Part shown: one piece after another, positions 17,879 to 27,363 of the stretch | Layout of the letters: every line of letters starts with the position of its first letter | Numbering within the stretch: the stretch's first letter is position 1 | Origin: Fidelibacterota bacterium | Lineage (GTDB): Bacteria; Fidelibacterota; UBA8477; JABMPR01 | Direction: 5' to 3' | Length of the DNA: 64,000 bases | Assembly (NCBI GenBank): GCA_018673925.1 | Contig: JABHBL010000102.1 | Span: 1-64,000, forward strand | The notes under the pieces: generated by a model | The model's input: the letters and a program-made list of their open reading frames with translations, nothing else | The model's database searches: none | Told to the model about the DNA's origin: nothing | Translations under genes and position numbers: made by a program

Positions 17879-17899
17879 GTATCCCCTTCCAGAAGTGAA

Positions 17900-17924
17900 G
17901 AGGACAGGCATCGCTCCTGTCCTC
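17900..17924 (-). other. Perfect 9-bp hairpin between amylase and debranching enzyme genes
   Basis: GAGGACAGG and CCTGTCCTC flank a seven-base loop. The hairpin sits in the 74-base gap between two co-directional genes, 21 bases upstream of the debranching enzyme ATG. On the transcribed strand no T-run follows, so it is not a classical terminator. It could stabilise or punctuate the mRNA, or lower expression of the last gene. Confidence 0.5.
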
Positions 17925-17952
17925 TGTCAATCATGTTAGAAAATCTCGAGAT

Positions 17953-20910
17953 CTACTTAACGAGCATCAGTTTTTGAACCTGATGGAAACCCGATGTCCT
18001 CAGCTCAACAAAATATAAACCCGTTGCTACTGGTTGATTGGCATCATTCACGCCATTCCAAACCAACTCGTAGGAACCTGCTCCAATTTGAGCTGGACCT
18101 TCACTATGTGACCATACCTCGCGCCCCCTGACATCATAGATCTTCAAGCTCGCCAATGTAGGATTTGGCAAGTCAAATCTCAATGTAGTGCTGGGATTGA
18201 AAGGGTTAGGATATGCTGGGTGTAGAGCAATCTCCAGAGGTATCTTTGCCTGATTATCAATGCCCACCCATAAGCGTTCACTGGTAAAGATCCGTGCGGA
18301 AGATGCTGGTAAGCTATAAGATCCAAACCAATTGGTCTCGATCTCGACAGTGTCATCCTGGGTATACTCATACCAGGTTCCTGCCCATGGAAACTCAAGA
18401 TCCATAGTTTGATCTGAAGTGCTAAAGTTAATCGCTACCAGAGCGCCTGCCTCACCATCCATAGTCCGTTGGAATACGATTGATTTCTGTGTATTTGATT
18501 TATGTACGGTGTTGATATTGTTTGATCTGAAGGCAGGATAGTTGTTCCGTAGCCAGATCATATTTTTATAATTCTGATGAATCTGAGCCCTATCGGGATC
18601 CTCAAGATAGTGCCATCTGAGTAAGTTATAATCAATGGTACGCTCAGTATCCATACCAAACTCAGCCCCCATATAAAACATGGGGATTCCAGAACTTGTA
18701 AAAAGTGTCTGGGCAGCCAGCTCAGCCTTTTGTAGAGCTGTCTCATAGCTCAGACCATTGGTTTGGGCTTCAAAAATGATCCTTTGTTCATCGTGACTTT
18801 CAATATAGTTCACACAGGTTTCAGCATCTGAGAAACCATCGGCACTGAAATTGATTCCCTGCTCTGTCCTATTCATATCTCCATATGTGGAGCCTTCAAA
18901 CTGGCCCTGTCTCAGATTTGCTTTCATCTGATCATGGAAGGCATCATGCCAGTGTGAGTTTATACGCGTAGCACTGATAAGACTCCACACATTTGAATCA
19001 AAATGTTCAGCTATCTGATAGGCAGTATTGTCTGCCATGTAGGCTTCATTGGCAAAATAACTGATGCCATCCCAGCCTACCCCTGGTGTATGATCATAAC
19101 GGTATCCATCCACATGATATTCGTTGATCCAATGTCGTACTGTTTGACTGGCCAGGACTCGGGTTCCTGTACGCGAATGATCAAAGTCAGGAAAACCCCA
19201 CTCGTTCCCCTCAGCATGCATGTAGGGAGAATTTTCGTAATCATTTCCGTACATTTGCTGATATGGTGAACTCCCATCAGCATGATTAAAGACAAGATCA
19301 ATGAGAACGGCCATACCTCTGGCATGGGCTTCATCTACAAATTCTCTAAAGTCATCAGGTGTACCATATGATGATTCAAAAGCCATGAAAAAAGCAGGGT
19401 TGTAGCCCCATGAGGTTTCACCAGGAAATTCTGTAGGTGGCATGAGCTCAATGGCATTCACACCCAGATCCTCCAGATAGTCCATCTTGCTCATCAACCC
19501 AGCAAGATCCCCTGAATCCGTAAAATCACGGAGGAGCATTTCATAAATGATGAGGTCTTTCATGTTTGGTTTCACCCACTCATCATCTGTCCAGGGAAAA
19601 TCATCCTGACCAATACTCGCTACAGACCTCTGGTTCTCTGATGCCCAGTGTTCATTACCAAACATATCTGTCCAGTTCACATCTGTTGCGAGAGGATCAC
19701 CGACAACTTTATCACCATCAATGATGTAGAGGTATTCATATTCGCCTGGTCCCAGTGGGAAATTCAGCCAGAAAATTCCTTGGGCAGGATCATATTTCAT
19801 AAGACCGGCCACAGGATCCCACTCATTAAATTCTCCAACGAGAGAGATAAACTTTTTACCTGGAGCGAGAATGGAAAAACTTACGGTTCCATCCAGTTGG
19901 TCATGGACTCCCAGATTATACCAGGGCGGGATTGACTCCTCCACGACATCAGGAATGTTCCAGACCAATTTGATATCAGCCATGACGCGCTGATTATCTC
20001 TACGGGCAAAAGCTGTCAGTTGATGTGTTCCATAGCTCAAATCCTCAGTATTGGTAGTAAACTCAAAATTGCCCCCACCACTGATATGTCTGGTTGCCCC
20101 GTCTAATTTGACTTCGACATAATTGGCATCCTGAGATTCGATCTGGATCAATTGATCGTCATCCAGGATCGCACCTTCTTCGATATTGATTATGTTGACC
20201 GTTGGATCTAAAGGTCCTGGATCAAAACTCATGGGAATATGATAGTCACCCCCATTGTTATTGTCCCACGTCCCATCCTCGAAATGGAAGACAAAATCCA
20301 CACTGGACACAATCTGATTCGAGCTATTAAAGGGTCCAATCTCTATATATGAAATGTTGTTTGTATCCGGACCGATCAGGTCGCTGTCAACAGATAACCC
20401 TTCCTGCCCAACCACTGTGTTCTCAGGATGATATTGGTCGATAGGAGCTGACCACCAATTGACACCCCACCAGAGATAACCGATTTCAGGATACTGAACA
20501 CTGATTCGAATTGTGTCGTTGGGACCTGGGAAAAGCGGTTCCCACAGACCAGGGACATCTACCCCAATATGCCAATCAATCCCTTGTCCGCCATTATTAT
20601 CCCAATTACCCTGGCCATCCTGGAAAACAAAATCGATTACATCAGCTTCGTCAGGAATGTCAAAATGGAAACTCCACCATCCATCAGTACCTGCAGTCAT
20701 AGGCAGATCTTCAACATTAGTCCAGTCGTTCCAGCCGAGGTGAATGAGAACATTAGATGCATTGTCAGGCAGGGTCCCGGCAATTGTATTATAATAAATA
20801 TCTACGGAACCGCCCTGCGTGATTGTAGGTGGTTCCCAGTAAGCAACATCCTGGGCAGCAAGCGGTAGGCAGGCTACCAGAATAAGATTTAGAAGTATTA
20901 GTTTTTTCAT
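17953..20910 (-). CDS. Secreted multidomain alpha-amylase (GH13) with C-terminal type IX sorting domain
   Basis: A 985-residue extracellular amylase. The signal peptide is MKKLILLNLILVACLPLAAQ. Two starch-binding beta-sandwich domains follow at about 24-115 and 122-230, both with W-rich motifs and a D(G)xWDNNxG pattern like CBM25-type modules. Next come an Ig-like linker (about 235-320) and a CBM48-like domain (about 335-415, LVGEFNEWDP). The GH13 barrel has region I DLVFNH (539-544), nucleophile D606 in GYRYDH, acid/base E635 in YQIAEH and D707 in ESHDE, so it should be active. The last 90 residues (YPNPFNPSTTLRFDLPNP to the terminal LMLVK) form the type A sorting domain of type IX secretion cargo. 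The gene overlaps the upstream amylase gene by ATGA. It probably cuts surface-bound starch or glycogen. Confidence 0.93.
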   Translation of the reverse strand: MKKLILLNLILVACLPLAAQDVAYWEPPTITQGGSVDIYYNTIAGTLPDNASNVLIHLGWNDWTNVEDLPMTAGTDGWWSFHFDIPDEADVIDFVFQDGQGNWDNNGGQGIDWHIGVDVPGLWEPLFPGPNDTIRISVQYPEIGYLWWGVNWWSAPIDQYHPENTVVGQEGLSVDSDLIGPDTNNISYIEIGPFNSSNQIVSSVDFVFHFEDGTWDNNNGGDYHIPMSFDPGPLDPTVNIINIEEGAILDDDQLIQIESQDANYVEVKLDGATRHISGGGNFEFTTNTEDLSYGTHQLTAFARRDNQRVMADIKLVWNIPDVVEESIPPWYNLGVHDQLDGTVSFSILAPGKKFISLVGEFNEWDPVAGLMKYDPAQGIFWLNFPLGPGEYEYLYIIDGDKVVGDPLATDVNWTDMFGNEHWASENQRSVASIGQDDFPWTDDEWVKPNMKDLIIYEMLLRDFTDSGDLAGLMSKMDYLEDLGVNAIELMPPTEFPGETSWGYNPAFFMAFESSYGTPDDFREFVDEAHARGMAVLIDLVFNHADGSSPYQQMYGNDYENSPYMHAEGNEWGFPDFDHSRTGTRVLASQTVRHWINEYHVDGYRYDHTPGVGWDGISYFANEAYMADNTAYQIAEHFDSNVWSLISATRINSHWHDAFHDQMKANLRQGQFEGSTYGDMNRTEQGINFSADGFSDAETCVNYIESHDEQRIIFEAQTNGLSYETALQKAELAAQTLFTSSGIPMFYMGAEFGMDTERTIDYNLLRWHYLEDPDRAQIHQNYKNMIWLRNNYPAFRSNNINTVHKSNTQKSIVFQRTMDGEAGALVAINFSTSDQTMDLEFPWAGTWYEYTQDDTVEIETNWFGSYSLPASSARIFTSERLWVGIDNQAKIPLEIALHPAYPNPFNPSTTLRFDLPNPTLASLKIYDVRGREVWSHSEGPAQIGAGSYELVWNGVNDANQPVATGLYFVELRTSGFHQVQKLMLVK

Positions 20911-22664
20911 TTGATCACCCCAAACTGCTTTGGTAGTAAGGACAGACTGCTATCTGGATTCTCCACAATACCACCATAAATTATATTATCCATCCCACTG
21001 GCTGAAAACTTGAATGTATCAGCCGAAAAATTAAAGAAATTGAGCAATTCCCCATGTTTGTAAGCCATGATCTTACGATCGTTATTGGCAATAATAAAAT
21101 TGAATGCTGAAGAGGAAGTGAGGTGCTCTTTTCTGATTTGAAGCACATCTGACATGACTTTAGAAATACCCATATCCCCATCTTCCCAGTCAAGAGGAAT
21201 CTTCTCAAACAGAGCCGGTACGTACTCACCAGTGGTACCTATTTCCTGGCCAGCGTAAATCAGCGGGTTGCCATCCATCAGAGCCATAAATGCCCAGGCG
21301 GTCAGATTGAGATCTCTATCTGGGATCAGTGTTGCTGATCTGGTTTTATCATGATTCTCGCTGAACCGCATCCGTAGAGATCCCTGAGGATACTGAAACT
21401 CTTCCAATTCATAGGAGCGTTTGATCTCGGATGGGTCGGCATTCCCCTGAGACAACTGTATGATCCCCTCCCACATGTTCCAGGAGTAGGTCATATCATG
21501 ACCGTTAAGATGTAAATCAGGTTTAGCCCCCTCCGCCAGAAAAAAGACATCAGATTTAACCTGCTGACAAGCTGCTTTGGCATCGGCCCATAATTCATTT
21601 GGGACCAATTCAGCAACGTCAAATCTATAGCCATCAATATCGGTTTCGGTGATCCACCATTGCAGCATTTCAATCAGATAGGCTCGTAATGCAGGGTTGT
21701 CATGATTGAGACCAGCCACATCGTGCCAGTCTGCATTTGGAGGAATGATCTCTCCCGCTGCATTCTGGGTATACCAATCAGGATGTTGATCCAGCAGTTC
21801 ATTGTCCCAGGACGAGTGATTGAGCACAAAGTCCAAAATGATATGCATATCCCTGGCGTGTATTTCTTCTACAAGCTGCTTGAAATCATCCATTGATCCC
21901 ATATCAGGATTGACTGCATAATAATCCTGAACGGAGTATGGACTACCAACTGCACCCTTTCTGTTCTCTTCACCAATGGGATGAACAGGCATGAGCCAGA
22001 GCAGGTCGATACCCAAAGATTTGATGCGATCGAGATCATTGATTAATCCCTGGAAGGTACCCTCCTGTGATTGCTGGCGAACAAACACTTCGTAGATTAC
22101 AGCATCTTTCACCCATTCAGGTGATGCCGGAGCGTCAACCTTGCTTGCTTCATTTCGCAATAAGTCTATCTCATCAATATATGGTTCCAAATAAACTGCT
22201 CCCGGGATGCCACCAGGACCGCCAGTATCCTCAATGCGGAGTACCAGGTGGTGAACTTTGCCATCGGCTAATTTATCACCAATATCAAAAAAGAATTTAA
22301 TATTATAGCCCATTTGTTTGCCGAATAGTCGTCCATCCAACCATACAACAGCATTGTCATCGATGGAATCAAATACCAGAGCCAGGTTGTAACCGGCCGG
22401 GATGTTTTTAGCTTGGATTTGAGTGGCATACCAGGCGAATCCATCATATTCGTCATCAGCCCACACGCCTGGGACCTCAGTGGTTTCCCACTGGGAGCGG
22501 TCATAATCATTATCGAACCAGCCTGCTCGGAGACCTACCCGACTTGAATCGTATTTCAAGACCCACGGTGCATCTAATAATTGTGCTTCAGGGGTGAGCG
22601 TATCGCATCCAGACATGAACAGCACGATGATGGTAAGCAAAAGAAGTAGAGAAAAGTTTTTCAT
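20907..22664 (-). CDS. Lipoprotein alpha-amylase family enzyme (GH13) with N-terminal jelly-roll domain
   Basis: About 585 residues from the ATG at 22664, which gives a lipoprotein signal (MKNFSLLLLLTIIVLFMSGC). The longer frame to 22724 would overlap malG and is rejected. A galactose-binding-like jelly roll (about 25-165, WFDNDYDRSQWETTEVPGVW) precedes the GH13 barrel. Region I is DFVLNH, region II GYRFDVAE with the Asp nucleophile, region III LAEGAK with the Glu acid/base, and region IV SENHDKTR. All catalytic residues are present. The small C-terminal beta domain lacks a sorting signal, so the enzyme is probably anchored in the periplasm or outer membrane. It sits 25 nt after malG and overlaps the secreted amylase, indicating a tight operon. 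Substrate is likely maltodextrin or starch; exact GH13 subfamily is not determined. Confidence 0.92.
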   Translation of the reverse strand: MKNFSLLLLLTIIVLFMSGCDTLTPEAQLLDAPWVLKYDSSRVGLRAGWFDNDYDRSQWETTEVPGVWADDEYDGFAWYATQIQAKNIPAGYNLALVFDSIDDNAVVWLDGRLFGKQMGYNIKFFFDIGDKLADGKVHHLVLRIEDTGGPGGIPGAVYLEPYIDEIDLLRNEASKVDAPASPEWVKDAVIYEVFVRQQSQEGTFQGLINDLDRIKSLGIDLLWLMPVHPIGEENRKGAVGSPYSVQDYYAVNPDMGSMDDFKQLVEEIHARDMHIILDFVLNHSSWDNELLDQHPDWYTQNAAGEIIPPNADWHDVAGLNHDNPALRAYLIEMLQWWITETDIDGYRFDVAELVPNELWADAKAACQQVKSDVFFLAEGAKPDLHLNGHDMTYSWNMWEGIIQLSQGNADPSEIKRSYELEEFQYPQGSLRMRFSENHDKTRSATLIPDRDLNLTAWAFMALMDGNPLIYAGQEIGTTGEYVPALFEKIPLDWEDGDMGISKVMSDVLQIRKEHLTSSSAFNFIIANNDRKIMAYKHGELLNFFNFSADTFKFSASGMDNIIYGGIVENPDSSLSLLPKQFGVIK

Positions 22665-22689
22665 GGAGATTCCCAATAGAGTTGTAAAA

Positions 22690-23523
22690 CTAGCCTTTGA
22701 CCGATCCCAAAGTGAGACCACCAATTAAATATTTTGTTAGAAAAAGGAAAAGTGCAATCGCCGGTATGGAGACGATCATGGCTCCAGCTGCATAAAGACC
22801 CCATTCTGTTGTCATATTGGCCTGAAACGATTTCAAACCGATGGGTAGAGTGAACATTTCTTCATACCAGAGCACTTGAGCTGCTACTATATATTCTGTC
22901 CAGGCCGACATAAATGAAAAGAGGGCAGTGATCACAAGAGCAGGTGATGCCAGCGGTAGAATAATCTTGTAAAATGCCATAAATCTGCTGGCACCATCAA
23001 TGCGGGCAGCTTCTTCCAAAGAATAGGGTATGGTATCGTAATACCCTTTCATTGACCACACGCAGAATGGCAAGGCCGTAGAAGAATAAATGACAATCAA
23101 ACCCAGATATGTGTTTATCAGATGGAGACTCGAAAGCATGATAAACAAGGGCAACAGCAGCATGGTAGCTGGAAACATCTGTGTAACCAGTAGACTGAAC
23201 AGACTGGCCTCGCGACCTGGAAAGCGAAAGCGGGACAAAGCATAGCCTGCCGTGGAAGCCAGAGTGACACCAGTGAGCATGACTGTGGCCGTAACCAGAA
23301 TAGAATTCCATATCCAGGTACCAAAGGGGTGATCGGTAAAAAGTTTGATGTAATTATCAAAAGTCCAGTCCTCTGGGATAATGGATAAACTCTCAGTTAA
23401 AAGATTGTCACCAGGACGAATGGAAATTGTGATGACTCGGAGGATGGGATAAATGGACCAGGCAACTGCCATAAACAAAGCGGTATAAATCATGAAATAC
23501 TGAAGTTTTGATGTTTTTTTCAT
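22690..23523 (-). CDS. malG: Maltose/maltodextrin ABC transporter permease MalG
   Basis: A 277-residue inner-membrane permease of the carbohydrate ABC importer family, with six predicted helices. It has the cytoplasmic EAA loop LEEAARIDGASRFMAFYKII, through which it contacts the ATPase. The N-terminal motif YPILRVITISIRP and the C-terminal LTLGSVKG are typical of MalG. It pairs with the MalF half of the fusion encoded 152 nt upstream. Amylase genes on both sides and no other sugar genes point to maltodextrins as substrate. The ATPase partner (MalK/MsmX) is missing here. Confidence 0.94.
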   Translation of the reverse strand: MKKTSKLQYFMIYTALFMAVAWSIYPILRVITISIRPGDNLLTESLSIIPEDWTFDNYIKLFTDHPFGTWIWNSILVTATVMLTGVTLASTAGYALSRFRFPGREASLFSLLVTQMFPATMLLLPLFIMLSSLHLINTYLGLIVIYSSTALPFCVWSMKGYYDTIPYSLEEAARIDGASRFMAFYKIILPLASPALVITALFSFMSAWTEYIVAAQVLWYEEMFTLPIGLKSFQANMTTEWGLYAAGAMIVSIPAIALFLFLTKYLIGGLTLGSVKG

Positions 23524-23654
23524 TGTGCTTCTCTGCCTAGTCTGTTTTCATCGTTTTGTACTCTTTTTTTACATCAAATTGAACGAGGTTTACAAATAAT
23601 TGCTTTGTGCTTTTTGTTCGTTTCATTCGTCAATTTCGTTGTAAACAGTTCCTG

Positions 23655-23675
23655 CTTCTAACTTCTAACTTCTAA
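23655..23675. repeat. Heptamer tandem repeat (CTTCTAA)
   Basis: Three exact copies of CTTCTAA, read TTAGAAG on the other strand, end right at the stop codon of the MalE-MalF fusion gene. They lie in the 152-base gap before malG. This is the second heptamer repeat in the window after AATTCGT at 6969-7000. Confidence 0.85.
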
Positions 23676-25958
23676 CTAATATGCCGTTTCTGTGGCTTTG
23701 TTCTTCTGCATAAACTTCACTGAGAACAGAGCCAACATGAGGAATATCATAAAGCTAAAAGCTGCTGCGTACCCATATCGATACAAGTTGAAGGCAGCAC
23801 GATATACAAAACTCACCAGGATATGTGTCTGATCTCCTGGCTGTCCACCATTGGACACCAGCCAGACCACATTGATATTGTTGAAAGTCCAGACGATACC
23901 CAGAGTGATTGCAGGAATCATGACCGGTTTCAAGAGGGGCAGTGTGATTTTCTTAAACTGCTGCCAGGCTGTGGCCCCATCAATGGAAGCAGCCTCATAA
24001 AGCTCTTGAGGAATGGATTGTAGCCCGCCCAGGGCGATGATCATCATAAAAGGGATACCTAGCCACACATTGGTGATAATGGTGGCAATAAAGGCATTTG
24101 TTGGATCGATCAGCCAGGAAATGGGTTCAATCCCAAAAAATTTGTTCAGGATGATGTTTACAGCACCATAATCGATGTTAAACATCCCACGCCAGGTCAA
24201 AGCGGTGATATAACTGGGAACTGCCCATGGCAGAATCAGGAGCACACGAATAATGCCCTTCCCAGGTAGTGGTCGGTTAAGCAAAAGGGCCAGCATGACA
24301 CCAAAGATGACGTGCAAAACCACATTCACTACGGTCCATATCACTGTTCTTAAAAAGAAATGGTAAAACTGAGAATCAGTTAGGACTTTTCCATATTGGG
24401 ATAGCCCAATTATTTGCCAGTCATTGACAGTGGTCAAACCCATATTTGAAAATGAGATCACTAGATTATAGAAAAATGGATATACAACCACTCCAAATAT
24501 AAAGAGAGCGGCTGGTGCCACCATGAGAACCCCAAATCGGGATTCCTGAACCAGAACGCCAGCTATACCACGGACAAGAGGAAGAATAAAGGCTACAAAT
24601 AATTTGTATAGTGCCCAAATTGCCAGGAGAAGACCAGCGAGATAAACCACGATGGCGCTAATATTGACAGCATCTTTATCTATATCCTGCCCTTCAAAAA
24701 GCTCAGCCACCTTTTGTACAGCTACCTCCTGTTGATAGGCTGCACCCTCCTCAGGTGTCATACTGCCACCAAGAACATTTTGATATGCAGGACGCATGGC
24801 ATCCCATATGGCTCTCATCTGTGGTGAGATGGGCATGGCTCTACCTCGGCTCACCTGCTCTATGGAGGTCATGATCACCGGATTCTCGGCAATTTGTGGG
24901 CGTTCTCGGACTTCTAAACGAGTGGGTATGGTAGCCAACCTGCTGGCATATTGGAACTGAGCGTCAGCTCCTGTAAGAAACTTCATCAGTTCCACAACCT
25001 GTTTTTCCCGTTCGCCACTCAAATAGGGATTCATATAGTAGCCCTTGGTGGCAATCATAGGTGCTGGAAATAATCCGGTCTCATCATTGATTGGCAGGAC
25101 AGCCAGACCAAAATCTACATGGGGTGATTCCATATATTTGGCCCATGACCATGCTCCATTGATGAGCATACCAGCCGCACCTGTGTTAAACTTTGAGTCT
25201 GCGATATCATAGTCGCACTCTATGGGAATGATGCCGTGGACATCTCGCATATCCCTGACAAATTTGAAAGCGTTCACAGCTGCATCATTATTCAGGGTAG
25301 GATTTTGATCCTCATCCATGACCCAGCCACCATAGGATGCGTAAAAAGGCATAAAGAAGAAAGGCTCGGTGAAATTCCAGACCAGTCCATATTGGTCCAC
25401 AACACCATCTCCATCTTTATCAATGGTAAGCTTTTTACCGAACTCAATCAGTTCCTGCAAGCTTTCAGGAGGGCGATCAAGACCAACTTCAGCAAAGAGA
25501 CGTTTGTTATAGACGAGAGCGAGATGATTTCCCAGTTCATCTCCAATCTGGTAGAGGTGTCCCTCATACCAGGTGAGACCTTTGGGATCAAAGGCGGATA
25601 ATTCTTCTTCTGAGAAAAAGTTTTCCAGGGGTTTGACAATATTCATTTCCACCAAAGCACCAGTAAAATCACTGGGACCATAGAGGAGATCTGGTCCACC
25701 CTCGGTAAAGCCGGTGGCTGACATATAGGCCATACGTACTTCTTCATTTTCCTTATAGAGCAGATGGACGCTGATTTCTGGGTGCAAGCTTTCGTATTCA
25801 GCTACCAGATCATTCAGAACTGCACGGCTTGGAGCTGGCATGGGATGCCATAGATGTAGAGTTGTTTTCTCTACGCCTAAGAGGGATCCCAGCAGTAGTA
25901 GAAAAGTCAGGCTACGCTTTATATTTTGGCTGAGACGTGATCGAAAATTTCCTATCAC
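23676..25958 (-). CDS. Natural fusion of sugar-binding protein and permease (MalE-MalF)
   Basis: A 760-residue chain joining two usually separate subunits of a maltodextrin importer. Residues 1-30 are a signal or anchor. Residues 31-425 form a family 1 extracellular solute-binding protein (LHLWHPMPAPSRAVLNDLVA, NGAWSWAKYMESPHVDFGLA), with an EF-hand-like loop DKDGDGVVD at 181-189. A transmembrane segment at about 433-463 leads into MalF (470-760), whose EAA loop is LYEAASIDGATAWQQFKKIT (653-672). The frame is uninterrupted across the junction, so this is a true single ORF. Start is GTG at 25958 with GAGGAG upstream. It lies 32 nt after the CBM48 esterase gene and upstream of malG. The tethered binding protein would face the periplasm beside its own pore. 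Confidence 0.95.
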   Translation of the reverse strand: MIGNFRSRLSQNIKRSLTFLLLLGSLLGVEKTTLHLWHPMPAPSRAVLNDLVAEYESLHPEISVHLLYKENEEVRMAYMSATGFTEGGPDLLYGPSDFTGALVEMNIVKPLENFFSEEELSAFDPKGLTWYEGHLYQIGDELGNHLALVYNKRLFAEVGLDRPPESLQELIEFGKKLTIDKDGDGVVDQYGLVWNFTEPFFFMPFYASYGGWVMDEDQNPTLNNDAAVNAFKFVRDMRDVHGIIPIECDYDIADSKFNTGAAGMLINGAWSWAKYMESPHVDFGLAVLPINDETGLFPAPMIATKGYYMNPYLSGEREKQVVELMKFLTGADAQFQYASRLATIPTRLEVRERPQIAENPVIMTSIEQVSRGRAMPISPQMRAIWDAMRPAYQNVLGGSMTPEEGAAYQQEVAVQKVAELFEGQDIDKDAVNISAIVVYLAGLLLAIWALYKLFVAFILPLVRGIAGVLVQESRFGVLMVAPAALFIFGVVVYPFFYNLVISFSNMGLTTVNDWQIIGLSQYGKVLTDSQFYHFFLRTVIWTVVNVVLHVIFGVMLALLLNRPLPGKGIIRVLLILPWAVPSYITALTWRGMFNIDYGAVNIILNKFFGIEPISWLIDPTNAFIATIITNVWLGIPFMMIIALGGLQSIPQELYEAASIDGATAWQQFKKITLPLLKPVMIPAITLGIVWTFNNINVVWLVSNGGQPGDQTHILVSFVYRAAFNLYRYGYAAAFSFMIFLMLALFSVKFMQKNKATETAY

Positions 25959-25990
25959 CCTAATACTCCTCGGGACTCAAATTCGTATTG

Positions 25991-27277
25991 TTAATATCTA
26001 TCATCAATGCCGCTGGTAGCCATGGGCCAAAAATGGGTAAGTGCATCATCAAGATGAGCGCGCCAGGCGCCCCATGAATGACCCTCGTGCCATACTTTCC
26101 AATGCAAATTCCATTGCTCATCCTCCAGTATCCCTTTCAGAGACATTGAGCTATTGTAAATGGAAGGTTCATATGTACCTGCATCCATATAAATTTTTAC
26201 AGGTAATACCGGGGATGCCTCATATTGATCAATGAGATCACCAAACCAGATTGCCGAAGAATAAGCACCGCAGTTCCCAAATACATCAGGATGCCGAAGG
26301 GTAAACAGAAGGGATGTCAAGCCTCCCAGGCTTACACCCGCTACCGCTCGATACTCAGCTTCGGGCATAGTTCTGTACTCACTATCGATCCAGGGAACCA
26401 GTTCATTCACAAACATATTCATAAAATCATAATCATATGCGTATTCCTCCATCCTGTTGATGGGGTCAACAAAGATGGCGATGACAGGTGGAATGAGTTC
26501 TTGTGATATCAAAAAGTCCAATACGTTCTCTGCAAATCCCAGATCTATCTGCTCACTCCCATCATGGAAGTAGATACTACGATAGTGCTGAGTTCCCTCA
26601 GCATAACCTGGTGGTGTGTAGACCTTTACTGCCCGAGTGCGGCCCTGGGTCGTATCACTAAACGTTGTCGAAAATAAGGACCCGTGAGGAATGGTGTAGG
26701 TTTCGATTTCAGGTGGTTGAATATAGGCTGCCATGGAAAGTTCAGAATTAGGTCCGTATCCACCGCTACAGGTGCTGGGATTTAATGGATCCAGGATCCA
26801 ATTCCCGTCCACAACAAGTTTGTAGTCGAGCCTGGCATCATTTTCAAATTGGTAGCCAGCGTAATAAAGATTTGTCCCTGAGAGATTAGTTAAGTTTTGG
26901 TTCATGGGATCCCAACCTGTGAAATCCCCTGCTACTGCGACTTGAGGATTGGATCCATTTATATAAAGAAAATATGCTGTGGTATCCTCAATATAAGGGA
27001 TACCTGTTGCACTGTCAGCCCATTGGAGAAAGGAGTCAACCAGGACCTGTTTCTCATCAGCGGGGGCTTGATAGACTGATGTAATAAAATCATTAAATAA
27101 TCCAGTTAATAGTTCTGGATCTGCTCTGCTAACCGAAAAATCATCGGTTGCATTTAGGTCAAAATTCTGGGTTTCAGGTGCTGTGGTACAAGATGGAACG
27201 GTAATGAATATCAGGGAGAGTAATAAGATTTGTAAAAATCTCGCTCTGTTCTTGTTTAGTTTTGTTAGTAAAACCAT
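25991..27277 (-). CDS. CBM48-esterase lipoprotein (putative esterase D/Fes-like alpha/beta hydrolase)
   Basis: A 428-residue lipoprotein (signal FLQILLLSLIFITVPSC, lipidated Cys near 30). An N-terminal glycogen-binding-like domain (about 100-195, VAVAGDFTGWDP and DYKLVVDGNWILDP) is followed by an alpha/beta hydrolase of the putative-esterase family. The nucleophile Ser lies in GVSLGG, and the probable catalytic His in HEGHSWGAWR. Homologs with this layout are called esterases, glucan-binding hydrolases or Fes-like enzymes. Here, at the head of the maltodextrin operon, removal of acyl groups from a decorated alpha-glucan or maltosyl ester is a reasonable guess, unproven. It follows the terminator of the upstream unit and is 32 nt before the MalE-MalF fusion. 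Confidence 0.85.
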   Translation of the reverse strand: MVLLTKLNKNRARFLQILLLSLIFITVPSCTTAPETQNFDLNATDDFSVSRADPELLTGLFNDFITSVYQAPADEKQVLVDSFLQWADSATGIPYIEDTTAYFLYINGSNPQVAVAGDFTGWDPMNQNLTNLSGTNLYYAGYQFENDARLDYKLVVDGNWILDPLNPSTCSGGYGPNSELSMAAYIQPPEIETYTIPHGSLFSTTFSDTTQGRTRAVKVYTPPGYAEGTQHYRSIYFHDGSEQIDLGFAENVLDFLISQELIPPVIAIFVDPINRMEEYAYDYDFMNMFVNELVPWIDSEYRTMPEAEYRAVAGVSLGGLTSLLFTLRHPDVFGNCGAYSSAIWFGDLIDQYEASPVLPVKIYMDAGTYEPSIYNSSMSLKGILEDEQWNLHWKVWHEGHSWGAWRAHLDDALTHFWPMATSGIDDRY

Positions 27278-27301
27278 GGTGAACTGCTAAACTCCCCTTT
27301 T

Positions 27302-27339
27302 AAAAAAACAGGGTGGAGAAGATTTTCTCCACCCTGTTT
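27302..27339 (-). terminator. Strong rho-independent terminator
   Basis: A perfect 15-bp stem (AAACAGGGTGGAGAA and its complement) has a four-base loop. On the minus strand a run of seven T follows. It closes the TonB-receptor to lamin-tail-protein transcription unit and separates it from the esterase/ABC/amylase operon that starts at 27277. Confidence 0.93.
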
Positions 27340-27363
27340 AAGATTAAAGCAATCGCATAGCGA

